From: Pyxidicoccus sp. MSG2 | Lineage (GTDB): Bacteria; Myxococcota; Myxococcia; Myxococcales; Myxococcaceae | Length of the DNA stretch: 64,000 nt | Reading direction: 5' to 3' | NCBI RefSeq assembly: GCF_026626705.1 | Contig: NZ_JAPNKC010000001.1 | Span: 13,021,001-13,085,000, forward strand | Part shown: positions 52,504 to 62,971 of the stretch, piece after piece | Layout: every line of letters begins with the position of its first letter | Position numbering within the stretch: position 1 is the stretch's first letter | Notes under the pieces: model-generated | Databases searched by the model: none | What the model saw: only the letters and a program-made list of their open reading frames with translations | Told to the model about the DNA's origin: nothing | Made by a program: the position numbers and the translations under genes

Positions 52504-54579
52504 TCAGGGCTTCTCGGCGCCCGCGTCGAGCTGCTCGAGCAGCCTGCTCGCCAGCTGATGGTTGGGGTTGAGGGCGAGCACATCGTCCAGCAGGGAACGG
52601 GCCGCGGCCTGCTCATTCAGGCGCAGGGCCAGGCGGGCACCCAGGACATAGGCGCGCAGCAGGGTGCGGTCCTCCTGGCGCAGCGTCTCCAGCTCCTTGG
52701 CGACCTCCACGAGCGAGTCCGGCGGCGAGCCGGAGCTGAGCGCGTACTCGGCCCGGGCCAGCGTGCTCCACGTCTTGGAAGAGCCCTCCACGTTGCGCAG
52801 CCGCTCGGCCAGGGCCAGCGCTTCCGGGGCCACCGTCACGCCGGCATGGATGGCACGCGCCTTCAACCGGGCCACCAGCGCCGGGGCGGGCTCCACCTCG
52901 GGCCCCATGGCCAGGGCGGAGAGCTGCGCGTACAGCTCCTTGCGCAGCGTGTCCGCGTCGCTCCGGAGCGGGGCCAGCGCGGCGGCAATCTCCGCCATCT
53001 CCTTGTCCACGCCCACCCCATTCCCCGTCGCCTCCTTCGCCCGCCTCAGCCTGGCGGAGCGCTGCTGGAGCCGCTCGGCCTCCGCCTGGAGGTCGGACAG
53101 TCGCAGCGACTGGGCCACGGCCAGCTCGGCCTGGGCCTCGATGTACTTCGGGTGCGCGGCGTTCAGGGTGCGCAGGCGCTGGATGGCCTGCTCGCGCGAG
53201 GCGGAGTCATCCCGGCGCAGCAGCGCCGTCGCCCGGTCCTTGTCCTCTACCGCCGCCGCAGGCATGTCCGTGTTCCGGTCTCGCCACGCCGGGTAGGCCA
53301 GCACGGCCGTCAGCACGAGCCCCACCGCCACGGCCAGCCCGATCCACAGTCGCTCCCGACCGCTGGACGCGCTTCCGGCGTCGAAGGGCGTCCTCGCCGA
53401 AGAAGGTGCCCGGGTCGCCGCGAGCAGCTCCGGAGGCAGCTCCACCTGGGCGCGACGCGCGGTGCTCCCCGTCCCGGAGACGGGCTCGACGGCCGCGGGC
53501 CCCTGCGACGTCGGGCCGAAGGGCAGCAGCGTCTCGGAGCCCACGGGCGCGGGCGGCTCGGGAGGCAGTTGGATGCCGGTGTCCTCGCCGGGAGCGGAGG
53601 CCACCGCGCCGAAGAGGTTCGTGCGGTTGATGGTGGAGCCCTGCCGAGGCGGCTCGGGGGACACCGCACCGAAGGCCTGGGTGGTCACCGGTCCGCGAGC
53701 CTCGTCGGGAGGTATCGCCGGCACCGCGCCAAACGCCTGGGTCGAGCCCATGGGGGTGTGCGAACCGCGGGCCGGGAAGATGCCGGAGGACGACCTCGGA
53801 GGGATACCCGACTCGGGCGGCGACACCGGCCCCTGGCCCGTGACGCGCTCCGAGCCGACAGGCGCGGGCACCGCGCCGAACGCCTGGGTGTGGCCCTGCG
53901 ACGTGGAGGCTCTCGCCGGGACGGCGCCAAACGTCTGGGTGGTGTTGCCAGGAGAGGAGCCGCCCTGGGCGGGCACCGCGCCGAAGGGCTGCGTCGCATT
54001 GCCGTACCCGGCGCCCTGGGCCGGCACCGCACCGAACGTCTGCGTCGCATTGCCCGGAGCTGACGAGCCCTGAGCTGGCACCGCACCGAACGTCTGCGTC
54101 GCATTGCCCGGAGCGGGCGTGCCCTGTGCCGGCACCGCGCCAAACGTCTGCGTCGAGTTCCCCGGCTGCGCCGACACCGCCCCGAACGTCCGGGTCACGC
54201 CCACGGGAGCAACAGGGGGAGGCGGAGGAACGACCGGGCCCGACCTGTCAGTGCCCTGCACCGCGCCGAACGTCTGCGTCGTATCCGGCACCGGCGTGGA
54301 GGTCGACCCGTCCGGCTGCGGCTTCGGATGCGGCCCCGAGCCGAAGATCTGCGTGGTCATCATCTGCGAGCGTCCCGCGCCGAAGATCTGCGCGGAGCTC
54401 GTGCGCGGGGGCGCACCGCCCGGCGCCGCCGAAGCGGGCTGGGGGGCCGGAGCCTGTCCGGAGGGAGAGGCCATGAACACATGGCCACAGCGCGTACACT
54501 GGACCGAAGCGCCTCCCGGGGGGAGCAGGCGGGGGTCGAGCACGTACTGCATGGAGCACTGAGGGCAGGAGATCTGCAC
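52504..54579 (-). CDS. Zinc-ribbon protein with TQTFGAVPAQG repeats, membrane span and helical domain
   Basis: A 691-residue protein starting at GTG 54579. Residues 1-40 form an MJ0042-type zinc ribbon (SCPQCSMQYVLDP, CTRCGHVFMA). Residues about 55-330 are low-complexity, with about a dozen copies of an unit like TQTFGAVPAQG. A transmembrane segment follows (LAVAVGLVLTAVLAYPAWR, about 410-430), then a TPR-like helical region to the end (TLNAAHPKYIEAQAELAVAQ; RNVEGSSKTWSTLARAEYAL). Single-pass membrane scaffold; the repeats are presumably a flexible cytoplasmic linker. Unknown partner. Confidence 0.82.
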   Translation of the reverse strand: MQISCPQCSMQYVLDPRLLPPGGASVQCTRCGHVFMASPSGQAPAPQPASAAPGGAPPRTSSAQIFGAGRSQMMTTQIFGSGPHPKPQPDGSTSTPVPDTTQTFGAVQGTDRSGPVVPPPPPVAPVGVTRTFGAVSAQPGNSTQTFGAVPAQGTPAPGNATQTFGAVPAQGSSAPGNATQTFGAVPAQGAGYGNATQPFGAVPAQGGSSPGNTTQTFGAVPARASTSQGHTQAFGAVPAPVGSERVTGQGPVSPPESGIPPRSSSGIFPARGSHTPMGSTQAFGAVPAIPPDEARGPVTTQAFGAVSPEPPRQGSTINRTNLFGAVASAPGEDTGIQLPPEPPAPVGSETLLPFGPTSQGPAAVEPVSGTGSTARRAQVELPPELLAATRAPSSARTPFDAGSASSGRERLWIGLAVAVGLVLTAVLAYPAWRDRNTDMPAAAVEDKDRATALLRRDDSASREQAIQRLRTLNAAHPKYIEAQAELAVAQSLRLSDLQAEAERLQQRSARLRRAKEATGNGVGVDKEMAEIAAALAPLRSDADTLRKELYAQLSALAMGPEVEPAPALVARLKARAIHAGVTVAPEALALAERLRNVEGSSKTWSTLARAEYALSSGSPPDSLVEVAKELETLRQEDRTLLRAYVLGARLALRLNEQAAARSLLDDVLALNPNHQLASRLLEQLDAGAEKP
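54023..54114. repeat. Direct repeat in the zinc-ribbon gene (54-bp period)
   Basis: The 38 bases at 54023-54060 recur exactly at 54077-54114, spaced 54 bp start to start (18 codons), part of a longer array (about 53640-54310) encoding TFGAVPAQG-like units. Near-identity at DNA level suggests recent expansion. Confidence 0.8.
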
Positions 54580-54588
54580 GCACCGTGC

Positions 54589-55005
54589 TTACCACACGGG
54601 CCCGGCGTCCGGAGCGGCTCCCAGTGACGTGGCCGCCTGGAGGGTCTGCAACTTGGCAGCACCCACGCCCGGGACGTCATCCACCGCATCCCAGCTCGCG
54701 AAGCCACCACCGTCCTCACGGGCCTCGACGAGGCGCCGGGCCAACGCAGGCCCCACGCCCGGCAGGAGGGCAAGCTCCTCCTCCGTGGCGGAGTTGAGGT
54801 CCAACCGGCGGCCCAGGGCCAGGGCCTGCGCCCCCGACGGCGCGCTCCCCTCCCCGCAGGTGGCCACCCCGTCCGCGCCAATCCGCACCGCCTCCGGCGC
54901 GCAGTCCAGCGCCGGGGCGGAGTCGGGCCACTGCAGGCGGGCCACCGCGCCCAGCCCCATCACCCCCAGCGCGGCGACGGCGAGCGCGGCGGTGCGGCCC
55001 GCCAC
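54589..55005 (-). CDS. ComEA-like helix-hairpin-helix protein
   Basis: A 138-residue protein starting at GTG 55005, 4 nt after the lysC stop. An N-terminal membrane segment (AALAVAALGVMGLGAVARL) anchors a periplasmic linker and a ComEA-type helix-hairpin-helix domain (LDLNSATEEELALLPGVGPA ... FASWDAVDDVPGVGAAKLQ). Such domains bind double-stranded DNA without sequence specificity and take part in DNA uptake. The linker carries two cysteines (LDCAP, ATCGE). The frame extends upstream into lysC, but that part has no sensible product. Transcribed with aspartokinase. Confidence 0.85.
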   Translation of the reverse strand: MAGRTAALAVAALGVMGLGAVARLQWPDSAPALDCAPEAVRIGADGVATCGEGSAPSGAQALALGRRLDLNSATEEELALLPGVGPALARRLVEAREDGGGFASWDAVDDVPGVGAAKLQTLQAATSLGAAPDAGPVW

Positions 55006-55009
55006 GGAC

Positions 55010-56287
55010 TCAGACCTTCTCGCCCTTGAGGGCGGCCGTCTCGGAGACGGCGGAGACGCCCTCGGGAGGCATCGGCTGATCCAGCCCGAAGGCGGTGTGC
55101 AGCGCACGCACGGCCAGCTCCGTGTACTTGGAGTGGACCACGCACGACACCTTGATCTCCGACGTGGAGATCATCTGGATGTTGATGCCCTCCGACGACA
55201 GCGCCTGGAACATGCGCGCCGCCACGCCCGAGTGGTTGCGCATGCCCACGCCGACGATGGACACCTTCGCGATGTTGTCGTCCGTCTCGATGCCCGCGGC
55301 CTGGATGTCCTGCGCGACGTCCTTCACCAGCTCCTGAGCCTTGGCGAAGTCCGTCTTGCCCACCGTGAAGGTCAGGTCCGTCCGGCCATCCCGCGCCGGA
55401 TTCTGGACGATGAGGTCCACCACGATGTGCTTCTCGTCGAGCGCGCCGAAGATCTTCGCCGCCGCGCCCGGAACATCTGGCACGCCGCACACGGTGATCT
55501 TCGCCTCGTTCCGGTCGTAGGCGACTCCGCGGACCAGCACGTCCTCCATGGACTTGTCCTCCTCACACACGAGAGTGCCGGGGTCATCGGTGAAGGACGA
55601 CTTCACCCAGAGCGGCACCTTGTACTTCATGGCGAATTCGACGGAACGGATCTGCAGCACCTTGGCCCCCACGCTGGCCAGCTCGAGCATCTCCTCGTAG
55701 GTGATGCGGTCCAGCTTGCGCGCGGCGGGGACCATGTTCGGGTCGGTGGTGTAGACGCCGTCCACGTCCGTGTAGATCTCACACGCATCGGCCTGGAGCG
55801 CCGCGGCCACCGCCACCGCCGTGGTGTCCGAGCCTCCACGGCCCAACGTGGTGACGCTGCCCTCCTCGTCCACGCCCTGGAAGCCGGCGACCACGACGAT
55901 GTGGCCCTTGGACAGGGCAGCGCGGATGGGCTGCGCGTCGATGCTCTTGATGCGCGCTTTGGAGAAGGTGCTGTCGGTGACGATTCGGACCTGGTGGCCG
56001 AGGAAGCTGGTGGCCTTCCCCTGCTGGGCCTGGATGGCCAGGGCCACGAGGCCGATGGAGACCTGCTCACCGGTGGCGACAATCACGTCCTGCTCGCGCT
56101 CGTCGGGCCGGTCGGTGATCTGTGCCACGAGTTTGAGCAGGCGGTTCGTCTCACCCGACATCGCCGAGACGACGACCACGACGTCATGCCCTGCTTCCTG
56201 GGCGGCCAGGCAGCGGAGGGCGACGTTCTTGATGCGGTCGACGTTTCCCACCGAGGTACCGCCATACTTCTGGACGATTAGTGCCAC
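55010..56287 (-). CDS. lysC: Aspartate kinase
   Basis: A 425-residue cytosolic enzyme making aspartyl-phosphate, the first step of lysine, threonine and methionine synthesis. It opens with VQKYGGTSVGNVDRI (KYGGTSV is diagnostic); FQGVDEEGSVTTLGRGGSDT and YTDVDGVYTTDPNMV are further signatures. Two ACT domains follow (about 265-410) for feedback control, with ISTSEIKVSCVV and SIVGVGMRNHSGVAARMFQA visible. The start is GTG 56287. Divergent from hutH. Confidence 0.96.
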   Translation of the reverse strand: MALIVQKYGGTSVGNVDRIKNVALRCLAAQEAGHDVVVVVSAMSGETNRLLKLVAQITDRPDEREQDVIVATGEQVSIGLVALAIQAQQGKATSFLGHQVRIVTDSTFSKARIKSIDAQPIRAALSKGHIVVVAGFQGVDEEGSVTTLGRGGSDTTAVAVAAALQADACEIYTDVDGVYTTDPNMVPAARKLDRITYEEMLELASVGAKVLQIRSVEFAMKYKVPLWVKSSFTDDPGTLVCEEDKSMEDVLVRGVAYDRNEAKITVCGVPDVPGAAAKIFGALDEKHIVVDLIVQNPARDGRTDLTFTVGKTDFAKAQELVKDVAQDIQAAGIETDDNIAKVSIVGVGMRNHSGVAARMFQALSSEGINIQMISTSEIKVSCVVHSKYTELAVRALHTAFGLDQPMPPEGVSAVSETAALKGEKV

Positions 56288-56397
56288 GGCGCCTGCGACC
56301 TCCCTCTTCAGTCGGCGGGAGCTATACGAGCAGCGCCCTCGGGTGTAAAGCGCCCGCAGCCGGCATTCTGGCGTTTACGCACCCCTTTGGAGCCCCA

Positions 56398-57924
<1,527 letters not shown>

Positions 57925-57943
57925 CGTCCTCGTCGCCAATAGA

Positions 57944-57988
57944 AAGGGCCTGGAATCGAGAGGGAAACCTCGAAGATTCCAGGCCCTT
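57944..57988 (+). terminator. Intrinsic terminator after hutH
   Basis: Fourteen-bp stem AAGGGCCTGGAATC (57944-57957) with GATTCCAGGCCCTT (57975-57988), then TCGTCTTTC. It may also stop leftward transcription from the SMI1 gene, whose stop lies 62 bp beyond it. Confidence 0.8.
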
Positions 57989-58050
57989 CGTCTTTCAGCG
58001 CCCGGACTTCTCCATTGGCGTGATCTCCGACTCCAAGATGTCTCCAGAAA

Positions 58051-58782
58051 CTAGAAAGGGGACTTCACCAGGTCCGTGTTGTCCTCGAGGAGCATCTGGA
58101 AACGCTTCAACTCCTCGGGACGGTGCATGCCCACGCGAAGGGTGAAGTGGGGGCTGTCGGGAGGGCGGTACAGACGTGCCGCTGCCCCATCCCGCTCGAA
58201 AAGCATGCTGTGTCGGGGGTAGGCGAGTCGGGCGAAGCCCATCTTCTCGAGGAGGCGCACGAGGTCCTCGGCACCGGGAGTCGTGCGTCCCTCTCCGCGC
58301 AGGTAGCTGACCTGATGAGGGAGGGTGGGCAGGTGGACGTGCTCCATCGCCCAGAGGAAGAGCATCTCCCGAAGGCTGATGGCCTCCCGGTGCAGCTTCG
58401 TCTTCCAGGAGTCCGCACCGAAGGGCATTCGCACCACCTGACAGTCTCCTTCCTCGGAAGGAGACTCCAGGTCGAGCCAGTAATGATGGGGGGCCAGAGG
58501 GTCCGGGTCTCCGAAGATGAAGAGAAACCGCCTTGGTGGCAGTTCTCCCTTGGGAGCGAGCCTGTAGAGAGCGGCGACATCGAGGATGGGGTCGAAGGAG
58601 CGTACAGGGGCCAGGAGCGGCCCTCCGCGCGTCCCCATGACCTGGGCGAAGTTCCGGTAGACGGCCGGGAGCGGACGACCGAAGACCTCCTCCAGCTCGT
58701 CCACGAGCACGTCCGGATAGCCCTCGATTTGACCGCCGTAGCCGGGAGCGTAGCGCTCGAGCAGTGCTAACAGTTCGTCCAT
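58051..58782 (-). CDS. SMI1/KNR4-like protein, probable immunity protein
   Basis: A 243-residue cytosolic protein of the SUKH/SMI1 type (DELEEVFGRPLPAVYRNFAQ, RFLFIFGDPDPLAPHHYWLD). These proteins commonly serve as immunity factors for polymorphic and T6SS toxins. It starts 3 nt after the stop of the DUF4150/PAAR-like gene when the latter is read to 58786, a normal toxin-immunity arrangement. The C-terminal part (about 130-240) has no family I recognise. Confidence 0.82.
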   Translation of the reverse strand: MDELLALLERYAPGYGGQIEGYPDVLVDELEEVFGRPLPAVYRNFAQVMGTRGGPLLAPVRSFDPILDVAALYRLAPKGELPPRRFLFIFGDPDPLAPHHYWLDLESPSEEGDCQVVRMPFGADSWKTKLHREAISLREMLFLWAMEHVHLPTLPHQVSYLRGEGRTTPGAEDLVRLLEKMGFARLAYPRHSMLFERDGAAARLYRPPDSPHFTLRVGMHRPEELKRFQMLLEDNTDLVKSPF

Positions 58783-58785
58783 GGC

Positions 58786-59640
58786 TCAGGCGCATTCCTT
58801 GCTGTTGTCACACAGCATTTCGGGGGTGAGGCTCTGGCAGGCCTCACAGGAGGGGACCCTCCACCCGCTGCTTCTTGATCGTCTCTTCCGCTTCCTTGAT
58901 TTCAGCTTGAAGCGGGCCGAGCTCGGCGGTGATGGCCCCCTTGTTCGCCACGTCCTTCGACTTGAGCTGGGTGAGCAGCTCACCCACCCTGCTCTTCCTG
59001 GAGGCCAGGGGAATCGCCGCCTCCTTGGCCTTCTCGACGGACCTGCGCTCCACCGCGTTCCGCTTCTCCCGGAGCTGAAGGTACCTGTTGAGGTGGGGCC
59101 GCTGCGCGTTGAAGCGCTTCATCAACTCCACGAACACCATCTCCACGTGGCCCACGACTTCCGGCGTTTCGAGCACCTGATGCGTGTCCACCGACTTGTT
59201 GCAGGCCGTGCACGGCGTGTCATCCCCGTAGGCCAGGCCGGTGCCGCCCATGGCGATGAACGACGTGTTGAAGGTGTTGCCGTTGTGCAGCGTCGGGTCG
59301 AGGAATCGCACCACGCCCTTGCCTTCGACCTTCACGTCCGTGCTGCCGCTGCCCCAGGTCATCTTCCCCTTGAACTTGGAGGAGAGGAGGCCGCCGGCCG
59401 TCCCTGGTTCGTCTCCGGAACTGGTGCTTAGCTCGGAGCTCGTCAGCGCCACCGGGTTGCCTTCAATCGTCGTCTTCTTGCTCCCCTTCGCGAGCATCGA
59501 GTCCTGGGCCGAGTTGACGAGGGCGTGGGCACGGGCACCGCCGGCGTCGGCACCTTGCAGACGTCTGGCGCGGCCGACACATGCGTGTTGCCGGCGCCCT
59601 TGTGCAGAATCGAGCGGCCATTGGCGAAGACCTTGCTCAT
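58786..59640 (-). pseudogene. DUF4150 PAAR-like T6SS effector, twice frameshifted
   Basis: Translation begins at ATG 59640 with AGAGGA upstream: MSKVFANGRSILHKG ... VCKVPTP, the start of DUF4150/PAAR-like proteins that cap the T6SS spike. At about 59521 the frame is lost (that frame stops at 59443), and conserved sequence continues in another frame (NSAQDSMLAKGSKK, STSSGDEPGTAGG, VEGKGVVRFLDPTLHNGNTF, GLAYGDDTPCTACN). A charged coiled-coil region follows. At about 58850-58870 that frame ends at 58844, while the original frame resumes with CEACQSLTPEMLCDNSKECA and stops at 58786. So the gene reads A-B-A, with indels in GC homopolymers. This is decay or sequencing error; as written it encodes no full product. 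Confidence 0.7.
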
Positions 59641-59649
59641 GGATCCTCT

Positions 59650-60273
59650 TCAGTTCTTCGGAATCATTTCCACGACGCAGGCGCCGACCCGCCCACCGTC
59701 GGCACACCCGTAGACCAGTGTCCTACGCGGCCCGCCATCCCGCCACCTCGCCCGGTGCAGCGCCACGCCCATCATGACAGGACCAGCGCCTGCTCCGGCA
59801 TCCCCCAGTCCTTCGCCTGCCACTCCCACTCGGAGGGGCTCGGGCATCAGCGCGGCATTGCGCAGGTACGCCCGGGTGAATTCGGTGCCCCAGAAGGACT
59901 CTCCCGGTTGGCAGGCCAGGACGCCATCCACCCTGCTTGCACCCGCCACCGCGTCGCGCCGGAGGACCTGGAGTGCTTCCGTCAGTCCCTCCGCCAGGCT
60001 GGGCTCCCGCCGCGTGAAGGGCCGGGGCTCCACCGCGAGCGCCGTGCCCAGCAGGACTCCCATGGCCTCCAGGCCCAGCGTCCTGGACGCCCCCGAACGG
60101 GCCAGTGCGACGAAGCCCGCCGCCTCCCCGGGAATCCTCCCGTCCGGATTCTGGCGCCCCAGGTGCAGCCGCGCCGCCGCGTGGGAGCGGACCGGTGTGA
60201 GGGACACGGACGCAATGGAGCGCGAGTCACCGCGTAGCCAGCAGTGCACCGCACAGACTGCGCCCACGCGAGA
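59650..60273 (-). pseudogene. Thiolase/ketosynthase-like fragment of a T6SS effector cassette
   Basis: The C-terminal part of a thiolase-fold protein (NPDGRIPGEAAGFVALARSG, TRREPSLAEGLTEALQVLRR, YGCADGGRVGACVVEMIPKN). Thiolase-like proteins often precede DUF4150/PAAR effectors in such cassettes, and this frame stops 9 nt before the effector start. Its N-terminal half is absent: the similarity seems to end near 60270, where the rightward ABC transporter begins at 60280. The frame stays open across the ABC gene, but as antisense only. The upstream boundary is approximate. Confidence 0.6.
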
Positions 60274-60279
60274 ACCTCC

Positions 60280-61152
60280 ATGCTCGAAGTTCGCAACGTC
60301 GTGAAGACCTACGGAAGAGCCGTCACCGCCGTGGCGGACGTCTCGCTGACGCTCGAGCGCGGGGTGGTGGGCCTCATCGGCCACAACGGCGCCGGGAAGA
60401 CCACCTTGATGCAGATGATCGCCACGCTGACCCGGCCCACCCGCGGGCAGATCCTCTTCGACGGCGTGGACCTCGTGAAGAATCCGGAGGCCATCCGGCG
60501 CCGGCTCGGCTTCCTGCCACAGGAGTTCGGCGTCTATCCGAACCTGACCGCGCTCGAGTTCATGCAATATTTCGCCGCGCTCAAGGGGGTGCGCGACCCT
60601 GCCCGCATCCGCCACCTGCTCGAGCTGGTCAACCTGCACGACCAGGCCCACCGGCCGGCGGCCGCATTCTCCGGCGGGATGCAGCGGCGCCTCGGCATCG
60701 CCCAGGCGCTGCTCAACGACCCCGACATCCTCATCGTCGACGAGCCCACCGCGGGGCTCGACCCCGAGGAGCGCCTGCGCTTCCGGAACCTGCTCGCCGA
60801 GCTCGGCTTCCGCAAGCTGGTCCTCCTCTCGACCCACATCGTCTCCGACGTGGAGAGCATCGCGAGCCAGCTCGCCATCCTGCGCGCGGGGCGGCTCATC
60901 GCCTTCGAGACGCCTGAGGCGATCCTCCAGAACGCCCGGGGGCAGATCTGGTCGGCCCAGGTCGCGGACGGGGAGTACGCGGAGCTGCGCGCTCGCGTGC
61001 ACGTCCTGCAGGCTCAGCGTCAGGGCAGCGGCCGCATCGCTCTGCGCATCGCGCATGCGCAGCCGCCTTGCCCTGGCGCCCTGGCGGCCGAGCCCAGCCT
61101 CGAGGAGGCGCTGATGGCCCAGCGATACGCGGTGCAGGAGCGGGCAGCATGA
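60280..61152 (+). CDS. ABC transporter ATP-binding protein
   Basis: A 290-residue cytoplasmic ATPase. Walker A GHNGAGKTT (about 34), Q-loop LPQEFGV, signature FSGGMQRRLG (about 134), Walker B LIVDEPTAGLD and switch STHIVSD. The type matches ATPases of ABC-2 exporters for drugs or peptides. The start is ATG 60280; the stop overlaps the permease start by ATGA. It abuts the truncated thiolase-like fragment, suggesting that this operon arrived by recombination. Confidence 0.93.
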   Translation: MLEVRNVVKTYGRAVTAVADVSLTLERGVVGLIGHNGAGKTTLMQMIATLTRPTRGQILFDGVDLVKNPEAIRRRLGFLPQEFGVYPNLTALEFMQYFAALKGVRDPARIRHLLELVNLHDQAHRPAAAFSGGMQRRLGIAQALLNDPDILIVDEPTAGLDPEERLRFRNLLAELGFRKLVLLSTHIVSDVESIASQLAILRAGRLIAFETPEAILQNARGQIWSAQVADGEYAELRARVHVLQAQRQGSGRIALRIAHAQPPCPGALAAEPSLEEALMAQRYAVQERAA

Positions 61153-62744
61153 ATGGCCACCTGCTCAAGACGATGGCGCGGCTGGAGATGCGCCTGCGCA
61201 TGCGGCGCCTGTCCAGCCTCGTGGCGCTGCTCGCGGTGGTCGCCCTCAGCTGGATGATGATCCCAGCCCCCACGGGCGGCGAGACGTTGATGGCCGTGGG
61301 CGAGGCGCGCGTGCGCTACACCAGCTCCGCGCTGGCGCTGGGCAGCGCCTCGCTCGGAGGACTGCTGTTCGGGCTCGTCGGCTTCTTCCTCCTGCGTGGA
61401 CGCATCGGCGAGGACCTGCGCACCGGCACGGGCGGGGTGATTGCCGCGACGCCGGTGGGCAACGGCCAGTTCCTGTTCGCGCGGTGGCTGGGAGGCGTCG
61501 CCTCTCTCGGTGCGCTCGTCGTCGCCTTCATGACCGCCACGATGGTGCTCGATCTCCTGCGCGGCGAGGGGCCGCTCCAGCCGTTGATCTACCTGTACAC
61601 CTTTGGCCTGCTGCTGCTGCCGACCGTGTTCTTCGCCGCCAGCTGCGCGGTGCTGTTCGACAGCTGGGCGCCCCTGATGGGCAAGCGCGGCGACATCCTG
61701 TTCTTCATCCTCTGGGTGGCGTTGCTGTCGCTCTCGTCGCAGCTCGACGCCAGCGCCCCTGAGGGCGTGGGCATCCAGGTCCTCGACTTCCTGGGCGTCG
61801 CGGCCGGAATGGCAAGGCTGCAGGCCATCCTGCACACGAGCCAGGTTTCCCTGGGCATGGCCTCGTTCGATGCGAGCCTCCCGCCAATCACCCTGCCCGA
61901 CCTGCTGTGGACCCGGTCGGCCCTCCTGGCGCGCACGGGCTCCGCTGTACTGGCCCTGCTGCCGCTGCTGCCCGCGACGGTGCTGTTCCACCGCTTCTCG
62001 CCGGACCGCGTGAAGGACCGCCAGTCGCGCAAGCGCCGCTCCCCCCTCGAGGTCATCAACGGGCGACTCCGATCGCTCACGAAGCTGGTGCGGCCGATGT
62101 TCCGTCTGGCTTCCCTGTTGCCTGGCTCTTCAGGGCAGATGGTCGCCGAGGTCGCGTTGACCTTGACGGTCTCCCCCTCGTCAATCGCCGCGCTGCTGCT
62201 GTCCCTGGCCGCGTCTCTGGTGCTTCCCGCCGACAAGCTCGCTGCCGTCCTGTCGGCGGCAGTGGCCTTCTGGGCGATCCTCGTCAGCGAGGTCAGCACG
62301 CGCGACCACCAGTCGGGCACGCCGCTGCTGACGGGTGCCGTCCAGGGCGGTATCCCGATGCGCTACGTGCGCCAGCTCGCCGCCACCTTCGTCCTCGGCC
62401 TGCTCTTCATGGGCGCAATCGCGGTGCGCTGGGCGTCGGCCGATCCGGTACGCGCCTGCGCCGTGGTCGTGGGCACCTTCAGTCTGAGCGCGCTCGCCAG
62501 CCTGTTGGGCCGTTGCACGAACACCCCGCGGACCTTCCTGGCGCTGTTCCTGTTCGGCTTCTATGTCGCGCTCAACGCCACGCAGGTTCCCATGCTCGAC
62601 ATGGTTGGCTTCAACGGAGTGGCCACGGCTGGGTCGGTGCTAGGAACTCTGGCGTTCGGTCTGACCGTCATGGTGGCCGGGGCTGTGAGGAATGAGCCCC
62701 GCGGATTTGGACCGATTGGTCGTTGGCTGTCGATGCGAGCTTGA
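61149..62744 (+). CDS. ABC-2-type transporter permease
   Basis: A 531-residue inner-membrane protein, coupled by ATGA to the ATPase gene. About twelve hydrophobic segments (e.g. SSLVALLAVVALSWMMI, LGGLLFGLVGFFLLRG, LALLPLLPATVLF, IAALLLSLAASLVL, GTLAFGLTVMVAGAV). The polytopic layout is that of a large ABC-2 permease, acting with the upstream ATPase as an exporter. The substrate is not predictable. Downstream is a 227-bp gap. Confidence 0.85.
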   Translation: MNGHLLKTMARLEMRLRMRRLSSLVALLAVVALSWMMIPAPTGGETLMAVGEARVRYTSSALALGSASLGGLLFGLVGFFLLRGRIGEDLRTGTGGVIAATPVGNGQFLFARWLGGVASLGALVVAFMTATMVLDLLRGEGPLQPLIYLYTFGLLLLPTVFFAASCAVLFDSWAPLMGKRGDILFFILWVALLSLSSQLDASAPEGVGIQVLDFLGVAAGMARLQAILHTSQVSLGMASFDASLPPITLPDLLWTRSALLARTGSAVLALLPLLPATVLFHRFSPDRVKDRQSRKRRSPLEVINGRLRSLTKLVRPMFRLASLLPGSSGQMVAEVALTLTVSPSSIAALLLSLAASLVLPADKLAAVLSAAVAFWAILVSEVSTRDHQSGTPLLTGAVQGGIPMRYVRQLAATFVLGLLFMGAIAVRWASADPVRACAVVVGTFSLSALASLLGRCTNTPRTFLALFLFGFYVALNATQVPMLDMVGFNGVATAGSVLGTLAFGLTVMVAGAVRNEPRGFGPIGRWLSMRA

Positions 62745-62818
62745 ATGTGCCCTCGGTGTGCCCTCCGGCGTCTCTGACCGATGCGGCGTGGAGCTGGAGG
62801 GGCACGGACCGGTCAAGC

Positions 62819-62853
62819 TCATGGTTCATGCCTCAAAGATGTAAGAACCATGA
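62819..62853. promoter_or_regulatory. 9-bp inverted repeat upstream of the terminal lipoprotein gene
   Basis: TCATGGTTC (62819-62827) pairs with GAACCATGA (62845-62853) across a 17-nt loop, 119 bp before ATG 62972. The gap is otherwise featureless to me. It could be an operator or a terminator-like hairpin of the ABC operon; no T-tract follows. Confidence 0.35.
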
Positions 62854-62971
62854 TGATTCATCTCCAACTCGATTGCACATGCTGCGCCTGGTGGCCCGTT
62901 GTCGAAAAGGCCCCTGGCGCCGAGCACCGGACGGCCCCGGGGCAGACACTCCTCCCGGCAGACTCCGCACC

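Noticed and set aside
54589..55107. Longer ComEA-like protein starting at 55107
   Set aside because: The extra N-terminus lies inside lysC and is Arg/Pro/Ser-rich without meaning. GTG 55005 right after the lysC stop gives a clean membrane anchor.
59650..61056. Long leftward open frame of 468 codons spanning the ABC ATPase gene
   Set aside because: From 60280 onward it is antisense to a clear ABC ATPase and reads as low-information His/Arg/Gly-rich sequence. Only its C-terminal part (59650 to about 60270) shows protein-like sequence, reported as a fragment.
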